Assembly: GCA_019347895.1 (NCBI GenBank)
Contig: JAHWKM010000006.1
Location: 1-57,110 of the forward strand
Direction of reading: 5' to 3'
Length of the DNA stretch: 57,110 nucleotides
Source: Candidatus Parcubacteria bacterium
GTDB taxonomy: Bacteria > Patescibacteriota > Saccharimonadia > Saccharimonadales > 2-12-FULL-41-12
The position numbers were made by a program, and so were the translations under genes. Position 1 is the first letter of the stretch; every line of letters starts with the position of its first letter. The notes below the pieces were generated by a model, which had not been told where the DNA came from, ran no database searches, and saw only the letters and a list, made by a program, of their open reading frames with translations. Shown one piece after another: positions 32,597 through 40,010 of this stretch.

Positions 32597-33012
32597 TCAG
32601 CCAGACAATTTTTGCACCAACCGCGGATTTCCAGCTGATGGTCGGTTTGTTTGCAATTTTGTGAACTGGCTAGTTTAGCGATTTCATTTTCTAGCGCGGA
32701 GTTTTCCGGTAGGTTCATGACTTGCCCGCAACGGTGGCAGGTAAAATGGTGGTGATGGTGCTGGAACATATCGCTCAGCTCGACCTTGGAATTCCAGCCC
32801 ATTTGCAGCCGCGCGATAATCCCCAGCTTCTCAAATGCAGTGATATTGCGATAAATTGTGGACCTATCGTGTTTCGGCAGCCTTTTGACAAGGTCTTTAA
32901 TGGACAGGGCAGGGGTTTTTTGCAGCGCTATAAAAAGCCGGAGCCGGGCCTTTGTCACGTAATGTTCATTCTTACGGAGAAGTTTTTTAAACTGCTTAAT
33001 CTCAACGTCCAT
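32593..33012 (-). CDS. Fur-family metalloregulator (Zur-like)
   Basis: A zinc- or iron-sensing repressor, 139 residues. The winged helix contains VTKARLRLFIALQKTPA and HDRSTIYRNITAFEKLGI. The dimerisation domain has the His-rich motif MFQHHHHHFTC, with structural zinc ligands CHRCG and a C-terminal CKNC. Zinc sensing is suggested by the divergent ZIP permease; iron or manganese cannot be excluded. Three TTGC-N9-GCAA palindromes lie in the shared intergenic region, so autoregulation plus control of the permease is likely. Confidence 0.9.
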   Translation of the reverse strand: MDVEIKQFKKLLRKNEHYVTKARLRLFIALQKTPALSIKDLVKRLPKHDRSTIYRNITAFEKLGIIARLQMGWNSKVELSDMFQHHHHHFTCHRCGQVMNLPENSALENEIAKLASSQNCKQTDHQLEIRGWCKNCLAD

Positions 33013-33086
33013 GGCTTTTACTTTTATCTATTATCACAATTTATTCATTTTTGATTATTTAAGGTAAACTACTTTTTATTCTAACA

Positions 33087-33107
33087 ATTTGCGACAAAAT
33101 TGCAAAT
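33087..33107. promoter_or_regulatory. Palindromic operator 1 for the Fur-family regulator
   Basis: ATTTGC, 9 bp (GACAAAATT), GCAAAT: a perfect 6-9-6 inverted repeat in the divergent intergenic region, on the regulator's side. It shares a 19-base stretch with operator 2. Confidence 0.65.
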
Positions 33108-33148
33108 CGTACGATATTACGCCAAGGTTTGATGCATTATTAAAAAAG

Positions 33149-33187
33149 AATTGCATTTTTCTAGCAATTTGCGACAAAATTGCAATT
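33149..33187. promoter_or_regulatory. Two overlapping palindromic operators at the ZIP promoter
   Basis: AATTGC-N9-GCAATT at 33149-33169 and TTGC-N9-GCAA (33169-33185, extended by flanking AT) share bases at their junction. The second overlaps TTGCAA at 33180-33185, a candidate -35 for a leaderless GTG start at 33216 with TAAATT as -10. Binding there would block the promoter. Confidence 0.65.
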
Positions 33188-33215
33188 TATACGCAGCAGA
33201 GATAAATTAATACAA

Positions 33216-34022
33216 GTGGCAGATTATATAGATGTAGCATTTTGGTCCTTGGCAGGCGGAATTATTTCTTTGCTTGGCGGTGCCATATTGCTTGCTAATA
33301 AATCAACCGCTAATAAGCTGGCGCAAATTTCCGCGCCTTTTGCGGCCGGCGCGTTACTGGGCGCGGCATTTTTTGACCTTCTGCCTGAGGCCGTTGAAAT
33401 AAATGCCGAGGGTGCTGCTTTTCGCTGGGCGGTGGTTGGCATTTTGCTGTTTTTTTTGCTGGAACATTATTTGCACTGGTTTCACCATCACCATGAACAC
33501 GTCGATAAAATAAAAAGGCCAAAAGCTTCGCTTATTATAATCGGTGATACGATTCACAACGCCATTGATGGGGTGGTTATCGGCGCGGCATTTGCTATAA
33601 GTCTTCCGGTCGGTATTGTCACGACAATTGCCGTCGCTGCCCACGAGATACCACAAGAAATCGGTGATTTCGGAATCTTATTAAAGAGCGGCTTAACAAG
33701 GATGCGCGTACTTATAATCAACTTTGCCAGCGCTCTCATCACTTTAGTGGCGGCGCTTTACACTTTTCATTTAGGGTCCAATGAGGCGCTGCCGCTGGGT
33801 GCTATTTTAGCTCTTTCGGCCGGACTATTTATATATATTGCCGCCAGCGACCTTATCCCGATCATTCACGAAGAAGCTAAGGGAAGACTCGGAAAATTTT
33901 CTGCCCTACTCCTCATACTAGGTGTTTTGGTAGTCGGGGTTGCCACCGACCAAGCCCACGAAAAACTCCCTGAAGAATCCCATGACCACTCAGAAACTAG
34001 CCAACACCAAGAAGCCGGGTAG
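33216..34022 (+). CDS. ZIP-family divalent metal permease
   Basis: Imports Zn2+ or related metals. The GTG at 33216 is preferred over TTG at 33180 because TAAATT ends 7 nt before it, and the upstream codons overlap the operators. 268 residues, about eight helices. A His-rich loop HWFHHHHEHVDK near residue 100 is followed by helix IV HNAIDGVVIGAAFA and helix V VAAHEIPQEIGDFG, the metal-transport motifs of ZIPs. A second His cluster ends the protein (ESHDHSETSQHQ). It is transcribed divergently from the Fur-family gene, a typical metal-uptake regulon. Confidence 0.93.
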   Translation: MADYIDVAFWSLAGGIISLLGGAILLANKSTANKLAQISAPFAAGALLGAAFFDLLPEAVEINAEGAAFRWAVVGILLFFLLEHYLHWFHHHHEHVDKIKRPKASLIIIGDTIHNAIDGVVIGAAFAISLPVGIVTTIAVAAHEIPQEIGDFGILLKSGLTRMRVLIINFASALITLVAALYTFHLGSNEALPLGAILALSAGLFIYIAASDLIPIIHEEAKGRLGKFSALLLILGVLVVGVATDQAHEKLPEESHDHSETSQHQEAG

Positions 34023-34220
34023 GCCGATTGCAAACAGTCGAAAGAAGCATATAATTATAGACAGGCTCTTTATAGAGCACAGGAATATTGGAAAGTTGGT
34101 TTCAGCATCAAGTGTCCAGGAGATTTATCTCTGACGACAGTCTTACTGATTCCAAGCCCCCATCAAAGAGCAGGTTTTTTAGCGAAGCCGCTCATTTTCA
34201 AACAAAATAGGATAAAACAC

Positions 34221-35291
34221 ATGGAAATTGTGGGAATTATTATTGGCGCGGTTGTAACAGCGGTTATTATAATTATCGCAATTTATTTTTTTGGGCAGAA
34301 GTTTGTGCTGCAGCTTACAAATACTAATGAAGAAAAACGTAAAGGCAGTAAGGAAGAGATAGAGTCTGGCGTTAAAGACATGCTGGAAAACAACCAGAAA
34401 CTTCTTGCCCAAATCACTAAGGGCTTAGAAAAACAACTTGAAAGCAGCCGTAGAGATGTGGGAGATTTGACTAAACAAAATGCTGCTATACGCGAGCAAT
34501 TGGCTAATACCAACAAAATTACCGAAGGATTACAAGTTTCTACAGATAGTCTAAAAAACCTATTATCGAATAACCGCCTAAGAGGAGTTTGGGGTGAGCA
34601 AGTAGCCGAGGACTTGCTGCTGGCAGCCGGGTTTGTTGAAGGTTCAAACTTTGTTAAGCAATCGGCGACAAACGAAGGTCGGCCGGACTTCACAATTCTG
34701 CTGCCGGACGGCTCAAAACTGAATGTTGACGCTAAGTTTCCGTTCGACGACCTGATGGAATATCAAGACGCTAAGACTGAAGCCGCTAAAAAAGCCGCGC
34801 TGAGTAAATTCAGCAATTCTATGAAATTAAAAGTTAAAGGAATTACCACCAAAGATTATATTAACCCGCAGGAACAGACTCTGGATTTCGTGGTGATGTT
34901 TATCCCCAATGAAATGATCTTTAGTTTTATTTACGAAAAATTGCCGGATATTAACGAGTATTGTAATCAGCGAAAAGTGGTGCTGGCCGGACCGTTCGGC
35001 TTCACGGCAGTGCTGCGGCTGGTCATGCAGGCCCACAAGAATTTCGGCTATGAAAAGCATTTGCAGGAAATTTTCGGTCTGGTTTCTAAATTCCAGGAAG
35101 AATACGCTAAATTCGGCGACAGCATGCAGCGGCTCGGCACCCAATTATCCACCGCTCAAAAAACCTTTCTTGAAGTAGAAGGCACCCGAAACCGCCAGCT
35201 GACCAAAGTAGTAGACCAGATCAGCGGCCACTCTCAAGTCGAACTAAAAATCGATCCGCTAGCCCTGGATAAGCCAACCAAAGATGAATAA
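34221..35291 (+). CDS. rmuC: DNA recombination protein RmuC
   Basis: RmuC proteins limit DNA inversions at short repeats and carry a PD-(D/E)xK nuclease-like core. 356 residues: an N-terminal membrane helix (about 2-25), a coiled coil through ~115, and the conserved core LRGVWGEQVAEDLLLAAGF. Next come GRPDFTILLPDGSKLNVDAKFP (Asp and Asp-Ala-Lys as candidate nuclease residues) and PFGFTAVLRLVMQA near 258. AGGAT lies before the start. The DUF5665 gene follows 18 bp later. Confidence 0.95.
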   Translation: MEIVGIIIGAVVTAVIIIIAIYFFGQKFVLQLTNTNEEKRKGSKEEIESGVKDMLENNQKLLAQITKGLEKQLESSRRDVGDLTKQNAAIREQLANTNKITEGLQVSTDSLKNLLSNNRLRGVWGEQVAEDLLLAAGFVEGSNFVKQSATNEGRPDFTILLPDGSKLNVDAKFPFDDLMEYQDAKTEAAKKAALSKFSNSMKLKVKGITTKDYINPQEQTLDFVVMFIPNEMIFSFIYEKLPDINEYCNQRKVVLAGPFGFTAVLRLVMQAHKNFGYEKHLQEIFGLVSKFQEEYAKFGDSMQRLGTQLSTAQKTFLEVEGTRNRQLTKVVDQISGHSQVELKIDPLALDKPTKDE

Positions 35292-35309
35292 GTGCTATAT
35301 TAGTTAGCA

Positions 35310-35570
35310 ATGGCCAAACCAAAAAAAGAAAATCCCAAACTATCGGCGGCACGCATAGCCGAGGTATTGACCAAAGCTGAGCATATTGACCGTAAGCAGC
35401 TGCTGCTTCAAAATTTTTTACGCGGTATTTTCTTCGGCGCCGGCAGCGTTTTAGGGGCCACGGTATTGATCGCGCTTTTACTTTGGATATTGTCGCTTTT
35501 TGACTTCATTCCGTTCATAGGACCGATAATAGAGAATACCAAAGAGTCGATCCGGCAAGGAACGGAATAA
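35310..35570 (+). CDS. DUF5665-like small membrane protein
   Basis: 86 residues: a basic N-terminal region (KLSAARIAEVLTKAEHIDR), then LLLQNFLRGIFFGAGSVLGA and one to two membrane segments (VLIALLLWILSLFDFIPFIG). This pattern fits the DUF5665 family found in CPR and other bacteria; the role is unknown. TGCTATATT ends 8 nt before the ATG, with no Shine-Dalgarno, a clear leaderless candidate with its own promoter despite following rmuC closely. Confidence 0.75.
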   Translation: MAKPKKENPKLSAARIAEVLTKAEHIDRKQLLLQNFLRGIFFGAGSVLGATVLIALLLWILSLFDFIPFIGPIIENTKESIRQGTE

Positions 35571-36887
35571 TTAATTCAATAGATCTATGGTTAATGCCGC
35601 GGTCCAGCTGAATTTTTTGGCGCCGGCCGGCGTGCCCTTAAGCGGCGAGAAATATTCGCGGCTTCCATGTTTTTCTATCAGTTTTAGGGTTTTTTCGGTT
35701 AATGCTTTGGCTTCTTTGTCGAGACCATAGTCCTTCAAACCTTGGATAATCAGCCAGTTAGTGTTGATCCAGGTCGGTCCTTGCCAGTAGCCGTGCTGTT
35801 TGAACCAATTAGAATTAACCGGCACGCTGGGCACTGGATAATCGGGTCCGAAAGTGTTGTTATCCTTCAACCTTTCCGCCAGCTGCCGGGCGCGTTTTTG
35901 GCTGACAGCGCCGGAATAAAGCGGTATGAGACCGGATATGCTGCTGATTTTTATTAATCCGCCCTCACTAAAACTGCGCGAATAATATTCTTTATTTTCA
36001 TGGTCCCAAAGCGCCTCTAGCGCCGACTCAGAACGCGCCGCGGCAGATAATAAATCCTCCGGCAAGTTATAGCCGGCTTCATCAGCCATTTGCCTTAAAT
36101 GCTTATTGGCGCGGATTAATATGCAGTTATAAGTCAGATCCTCAACTAAAAATTTGTCATGCGGCAGTATGGCTTTTATCTCATAGTTTCTGCTTCTGTA
36201 AAGCCAAACGATGTCTAGGTAAAGCAAGGCATCAAGGTTGCTGATGCGCTGGTATTTATTGCGGCGTTTTATATCGCGGCGGAAGCGGTGGATGATAAAA
36301 TCCACCGGCAGATATTTATAAAGCGGCAGCCACCAAGGCTTATGGTGGTCGTGCAGTTGGCGGGTCCAGGGCGGCGTGTTGTCGAGGCCGGTTTCATAAG
36401 GATGAATTAGTGTAACCAGGCCGTCTTCATTGGGCTCGCGCTCCTCGTAAAGCCATTTATGATACTTGATAAGCGGCGGCAACATCTGCGCGTACCACCG
36501 CTTGCGTTCAATAGGAGACAGTTTATCGCCGATCTGTTTGGCGGCTTCCGCTAATACCGGCGGCTGAGTGATTCCGCTGGTAGTTAAATTTTTTGGAGAA
36601 TTCAGGTTGACATGGCTGTTCCAGAGCCAGCGGTCCGGCAGATAGCGAAGCCCGGGTTCAAAAATCATGTGCGGCAGCATGCCGTTGTTCCACTGACCTT
36701 CGACCAAACTTAACAGCTCGGTTTTGGCCCGTTCAGGGTCGTAATGGCTCAGCCCGATGGCGATAAAACAGCTGTCCCAAAGCCACTGGTGCGGGTACAT
36801 TTTGCCGGACGGTATCGTATGGTCGCCGCGCCGGTTATCGTCAAGAACTTTTCGGCAAGCTGTCAATAACCTATCGCGGTCAATCAT
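35571..36887 (-). CDS. GH63-like (alpha/alpha)6-barrel glycosidase
   Basis: A 438-residue hydrolase with the trehalase/GH63 glucosidase layout: YPHQWLWDSCFIAIGLSHYD near residue 30, GQWNNGMLPHMIF near 70, SGITQPPVLAEAA, and GPTWINTNWLIIQGL near 385. These are the aromatic substrate-binding and acidic segments of the mannosylglycerate-hydrolase/GH63 group. Substrate is uncertain; an alpha-glucoside or compatible solute is likely. ATG at 36887 is preferred to the GTG two codons earlier because TGTTATTAT ends 6 nt upstream. The stop abuts the DUF5665 stop. Confidence 0.82.
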   Translation of the reverse strand: MIDRDRLLTACRKVLDDNRRGDHTIPSGKMYPHQWLWDSCFIAIGLSHYDPERAKTELLSLVEGQWNNGMLPHMIFEPGLRYLPDRWLWNSHVNLNSPKNLTTSGITQPPVLAEAAKQIGDKLSPIERKRWYAQMLPPLIKYHKWLYEEREPNEDGLVTLIHPYETGLDNTPPWTRQLHDHHKPWWLPLYKYLPVDFIIHRFRRDIKRRNKYQRISNLDALLYLDIVWLYRSRNYEIKAILPHDKFLVEDLTYNCILIRANKHLRQMADEAGYNLPEDLLSAAARSESALEALWDHENKEYYSRSFSEGGLIKISSISGLIPLYSGAVSQKRARQLAERLKDNNTFGPDYPVPSVPVNSNWFKQHGYWQGPTWINTNWLIIQGLKDYGLDKEAKALTEKTLKLIEKHGSREYFSPLKGTPAGAKKFSWTAALTIDLLN

Positions 36888-37034
36888 GACCACATAATAA
36901 CATTAGCGAAGATACAACGTTTCAAGCTATAGTGATTCGGAACTTCATCTCTATCCAAAATAGATGCTACTTTTTTAAAAGTAAAGCCCAGGCTAAATAG
37001 ACATATTATATCATATGTGTTATAGTAAAAAATT

Positions 37035-37787
37035 ATGTTTTACATTCCGGAAAGACCTGAGTCTGTTATATGGGGTGATCCCATAGCTTCTGCAGGCCAT
37101 GATTTATATTGGAATCCAGATGATTATTTTACTGAAGAATGCCCAGGCTCAGAATATACGCCCCAAGAAGGTTTTTTAATCGCTAAATTAGCTGATTTAA
37201 AAGGTGAGAACCATGGTAATGTTACAGCTACCGGCCTGGGTTATCGTAATGAATTCATGTGTGCGGTTAGTGGAATTTTCTTACCAAAAGAAGGGGATTT
37301 TACTTATGTTAGAACCTTTAGTCAAAATGCCGTCGAACATGGTATATCTCCTGCAAGAATATCTGAATCTGACGCTCAAGGTTTAGAAAGTAATTTAATG
37401 ATTGATCTTGAAGATAAGGAAGCAGTTCATCGTCGTCTAAAACGCGTAGGTGTGTATGATTTTTTCAAGAAGGCCGACTTAGAGATAGAATTTTTGGGCG
37501 GGGTTGTTACGTATGTTCGTTCTTCTGATTCTTTGCTTCGTACAGAAATGGTCATGCACAGAAATTTCCTAAGGACCGCACGAATAATACGAGATGATAT
37601 GGACAGTGCCTTAGCAACAAGAAATATGTTTAATGCTGACAATATTACCATTGAAGCATATAAAGATCACTATCAAAGATTATTCGCGTCTATCGCCTTA
37701 TTAGGTTGTATGCCTGAAGATTTTAATGAAAAATTAATACCAGTAAATAAATTTTCGCAAAGGGCTCGTCAATTTCAAGGAAATTGA
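37035..37787 (+). CDS. Hypothetical protein, AT-rich
   Basis: No family recognised in these 250 residues. They begin MFYIPERPESVIWGDP and contain YTPQEGFLIAKLADLKG, LESNLMIDLEDKEAVHRRL and a helical C-terminal third (FLRTARIIRDDMDSALATRN). The sequence has no signal peptide or membrane helix, so it is cytoplasmic. Codon use is clearly more AT-rich than the flanking yajQ and GH63 genes, which fits later acquisition. TGTTATAGT ends 8 nt before the ATG (leaderless). It converges on yajQ with 1 bp between the stops. Confidence 0.6.
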   Translation: MFYIPERPESVIWGDPIASAGHDLYWNPDDYFTEECPGSEYTPQEGFLIAKLADLKGENHGNVTATGLGYRNEFMCAVSGIFLPKEGDFTYVRTFSQNAVEHGISPARISESDAQGLESNLMIDLEDKEAVHRRLKRVGVYDFFKKADLEIEFLGGVVTYVRSSDSLLRTEMVMHRNFLRTARIIRDDMDSALATRNMFNADNITIEAYKDHYQRLFASIALLGCMPEDFNEKLIPVNKFSQRARQFQGN

Positions 37788-37788
37788 A

Positions 37789-38286
37789 TTAGCGGAAATT
37801 GGTGAATTGGAGGGGGAAGTCGAAGTCCTGGCTTTTTAGCAGCTGCATCACGGCTTGGAGCTCGTCTTTTTTGGGGCTGGTCACGCGGATTTCCTCGCCT
37901 TGGATTGTGGGTTTTACCTTCGGGTACGAATCGCGGATAAGCTTGGTAATTTTTTTAGCGTTTTCCTGATTCAGGCCTTTCTTGAACGGTACATCCTTGG
38001 TGGTTTTCAGGTTGCTTACCACCAGTTCCTTGCTGACATCCAGTACTTTTTGGCTTTGGTTTCGTGAAGCTAATTTTTTGCGGACGATGTCTAAAATCGC
38101 CTCAATATGATATTCGCTATCGCCTGTGATCTTCAAGCCTGATTTATCTGAATCCAACCACTCCAACCCAGCGCTGGTACCCTTTAAATCATAGCGGTTG
38201 CCCAGCTCGCGCAATGTTTGGTCAAACACGTTATTCATCTCTGCCTTGTCGTAATCGGAAACTATGTCGAAGGAAAAATTTGCCAT
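37789..38286 (-). CDS. yajQ: YajQ family (DUF520) nucleotide-binding protein
   Basis: 165 residues, the usual family length. The start FSFDIVSDYDKAEMNNVFDQ, RYDLKGTSAGLEW, QKVLDVSKELVVSNLKTTKD and the ending DFPLQFTNFR are all typical YajQ signatures. YajQ proteins have two ferredoxin-like folds and bind RNA or nucleotides; some bind cyclic di-GMP as an effector. A GGDEF cyclase is present at 25.6 kb, but a functional link is speculative. Confidence 0.94.
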   Translation of the reverse strand: MANFSFDIVSDYDKAEMNNVFDQTLRELGNRYDLKGTSAGLEWLDSDKSGLKITGDSEYHIEAILDIVRKKLASRNQSQKVLDVSKELVVSNLKTTKDVPFKKGLNQENAKKITKLIRDSYPKVKPTIQGEEIRVTSPKKDELQAVMQLLKSQDFDFPLQFTNFR

Positions 38287-38330
38287 ATACCTAATCTAAC
38301 ATAAACTTCTTTGGTACAATATGGCCTGAG

Positions 38331-39359
38331 ATGCTAGATAAAAATATTGTCGATGTATTGAAGTCACGCGCTGAAAAAGGCGATCAGACGGTGCTGAGGA
38401 GCCCGGAGCTTAGGAGCTTGTTTGACGAGCTAAAGACTAAGCCGAGCGAGGATCGGAGAGCTTTTGGCCAAGAAGTTAATGCCCTCAAACAAGAGCTGGA
38501 AAAAATACTTCAAAGCTCAAGTGCTAAGAGTCAAGAGTTAAGAAAACCAATTGATGTGACGGCTCCATGGGACGTCAATTCTAAAAAACCGGAACTATTG
38601 CCGGCGACCGAAGGCTCAGTTCATCCGCTGATGAGAGATCAAAAAGAGCTGTTGGATATTTTTGCGCGCATGGGTTTTGCGGCTATAGAATCGCGGCAGA
38701 TTGATGATGACTGGCACATGTTCAGCAGTCTTAACTTTCCCGAAGGCCACCCGGCCAGAGACGATTGGGACACTTTTACTACCGAGGAAAAAGACAAGGA
38801 CGGCAAACCATTCGTGGCGCCGGCCCATACTTCTACCATGCAGAACCGTATTTTGCAGGCTAATAAGCATTTGCTGGAAGAGGGCCAGCCGATAGCTTAC
38901 GTTATACCGGGCAGAGTATTCCGTAACGAAGACGTCGACCTGACTCACGAGCACACGCTTGACCAGCTGGAAGGAGTTTATGTGGACAAGGGCGTCCACG
39001 GGGGCATGCTGATAGCAACATTGAAAACTTTTTTGCAGCAATATTATGGCAAAGAGCTGGACGTCAAAACCCAGCCATTTTACTTTCCTTTCACCGAACC
39101 AAGTTTTGAGCTAGTCATGAGCTGTCCGTTTTGCGACAAAACCGGCTGCAGCGTCTGCAAATATACCGGCTGGGTGGAAATATTGGGCTGCGGAATGATT
39201 CATCCGAACGTACTTAAAATGGCAGGGATTGACCCGCAAGTATATACCGGTTTCGCCTGGGGCGTCGGTACTATGCGCCTGACCATGATGAAATATGGCA
39301 TAGAAGACATCCGCCATTTTAATTCTGCCAACTTAAAATTTCTAAGGCAGTTTAAATGA
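38331..39359 (+). CDS. pheS: Phenylalanine-tRNA ligase alpha subunit
   Basis: Catalytic alpha subunit of PheRS, charging tRNA-Phe. Class II motifs: HPLMRDQKELLDIFARMGF, motif 2 near RVFRNEDVDLTHEHTLDQLEG, substrate-pocket FPFTEPSFELVM, and motif 3 GFAWGVGTMRLTMMKYGI. A CPCFC-like zinc cluster (SCPFCDKTGCSVCKY) sits in the catalytic domain. 342 residues. TGGTACAAT ends 10 nt before the ATG. First gene of a four-gene operon through pheT, with overlapping stop and start to the next gene. Confidence 0.97.
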   Translation: MLDKNIVDVLKSRAEKGDQTVLRSPELRSLFDELKTKPSEDRRAFGQEVNALKQELEKILQSSSAKSQELRKPIDVTAPWDVNSKKPELLPATEGSVHPLMRDQKELLDIFARMGFAAIESRQIDDDWHMFSSLNFPEGHPARDDWDTFTTEEKDKDGKPFVAPAHTSTMQNRILQANKHLLEEGQPIAYVIPGRVFRNEDVDLTHEHTLDQLEGVYVDKGVHGGMLIATLKTFLQQYYGKELDVKTQPFYFPFTEPSFELVMSCPFCDKTGCSVCKYTGWVEILGCGMIHPNVLKMAGIDPQVYTGFAWGVGTMRLTMMKYGIEDIRHFNSANLKFLRQFK

Positions 39360-39697
39360 AAAAAGTAGACAATATTTCGGTAAAAGAGCTACAGGAAATG
39401 GCTGAGAAAATGTATGGGAGTCTAGTCAAAGCCGACGTTGACATATCAAAAAAGATTGTGATCGTAGATATGCCGATGCACTATGACGGCGAAGCAGAGC
39501 TGCTTGAACAAGGCTCAAAACAAAAAGATATATGGGGTATAAATTTACACCCTGCCAAGTATGGCACTGACGGTTTTGTTGAATTTGAATCAATGATAAA
39601 TCTTAAGCCGGGTTATGGTAATTTTTCTCGAAGCGTAGATGATCCGGCGATTCAAGCGCAAATCCTTGCAGTAATTGACGAGGTTGTCCATGAGTAA
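39356..39697 (+). CDS. DUF5674-like protein in the pheST operon
   Basis: 113 residues fitting the DUF5674 pattern: KMYGSLVKADVDISKKIVIVD, MPMHYDGEAELLEQGSKQKD, then WGINLHPAKYGTDGFVEFES, with many conserved acidic and His residues. Function unknown, but such proteins are common in CPR genomes near translation genes. It overlaps pheS by 4 bp (ATGA) and the next gene by 8 bp, so all four genes are translationally coupled. Confidence 0.78.
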   Translation: MKKVDNISVKELQEMAEKMYGSLVKADVDISKKIVIVDMPMHYDGEAELLEQGSKQKDIWGINLHPAKYGTDGFVEFESMINLKPGYGNFSRSVDDPAIQAQILAVIDEVVHE

Positions 39698-40010
39698 GCA
39701 CGTATATGACAAAAAAAAATGGATGGAAATGCCGCTCTTTGACCAAATGGGCAACATAAGCGCAGAGGTGGGACGAGCCTTAAGGGCCAAACAAAAAGGC
39801 GATCAAAGAAGTCTTGAGGGAGCTTTTTACAGAGGCCTAGACTTGCTTAATGCCACGATTCAGGGACTGGTTGAGCGCAAATCGCCTCGGTTTCGCGAGG
39901 TCTTGATTGCTCGCGATCAATTTTGTGAAGCCATACTGATAAAAAAAGATGATCCAAAGCTGGACGAATATTTTACTCAATTCGCGCTTGCCGCCAGGAA
40001 AGACAAATGA
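39690..40010 (+). CDS. Small helical protein in the pheST operon
   Basis: ATG at 39690 is chosen because it sits in an ATGAGTAA overlap with the previous stop; a TTG earlier is less likely. 106 residues, nearly all helix: NISAEVGRALRAKQKGDQRS, LEGAFYRGLDLLNATIQ and FREVLIARDQFCEAIL. The layout resembles four-helix bundles used in nucleotidyltransferase accessory proteins, but no motif proves that. Its stop overlaps pheT by 4 bp. Function unknown. Confidence 0.68.
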   Translation: MSKHVYDKKKWMEMPLFDQMGNISAEVGRALRAKQKGDQRSLEGAFYRGLDLLNATIQGLVERKSPRFREVLIARDQFCEAILIKKDDPKLDEYFTQFALAARKDK

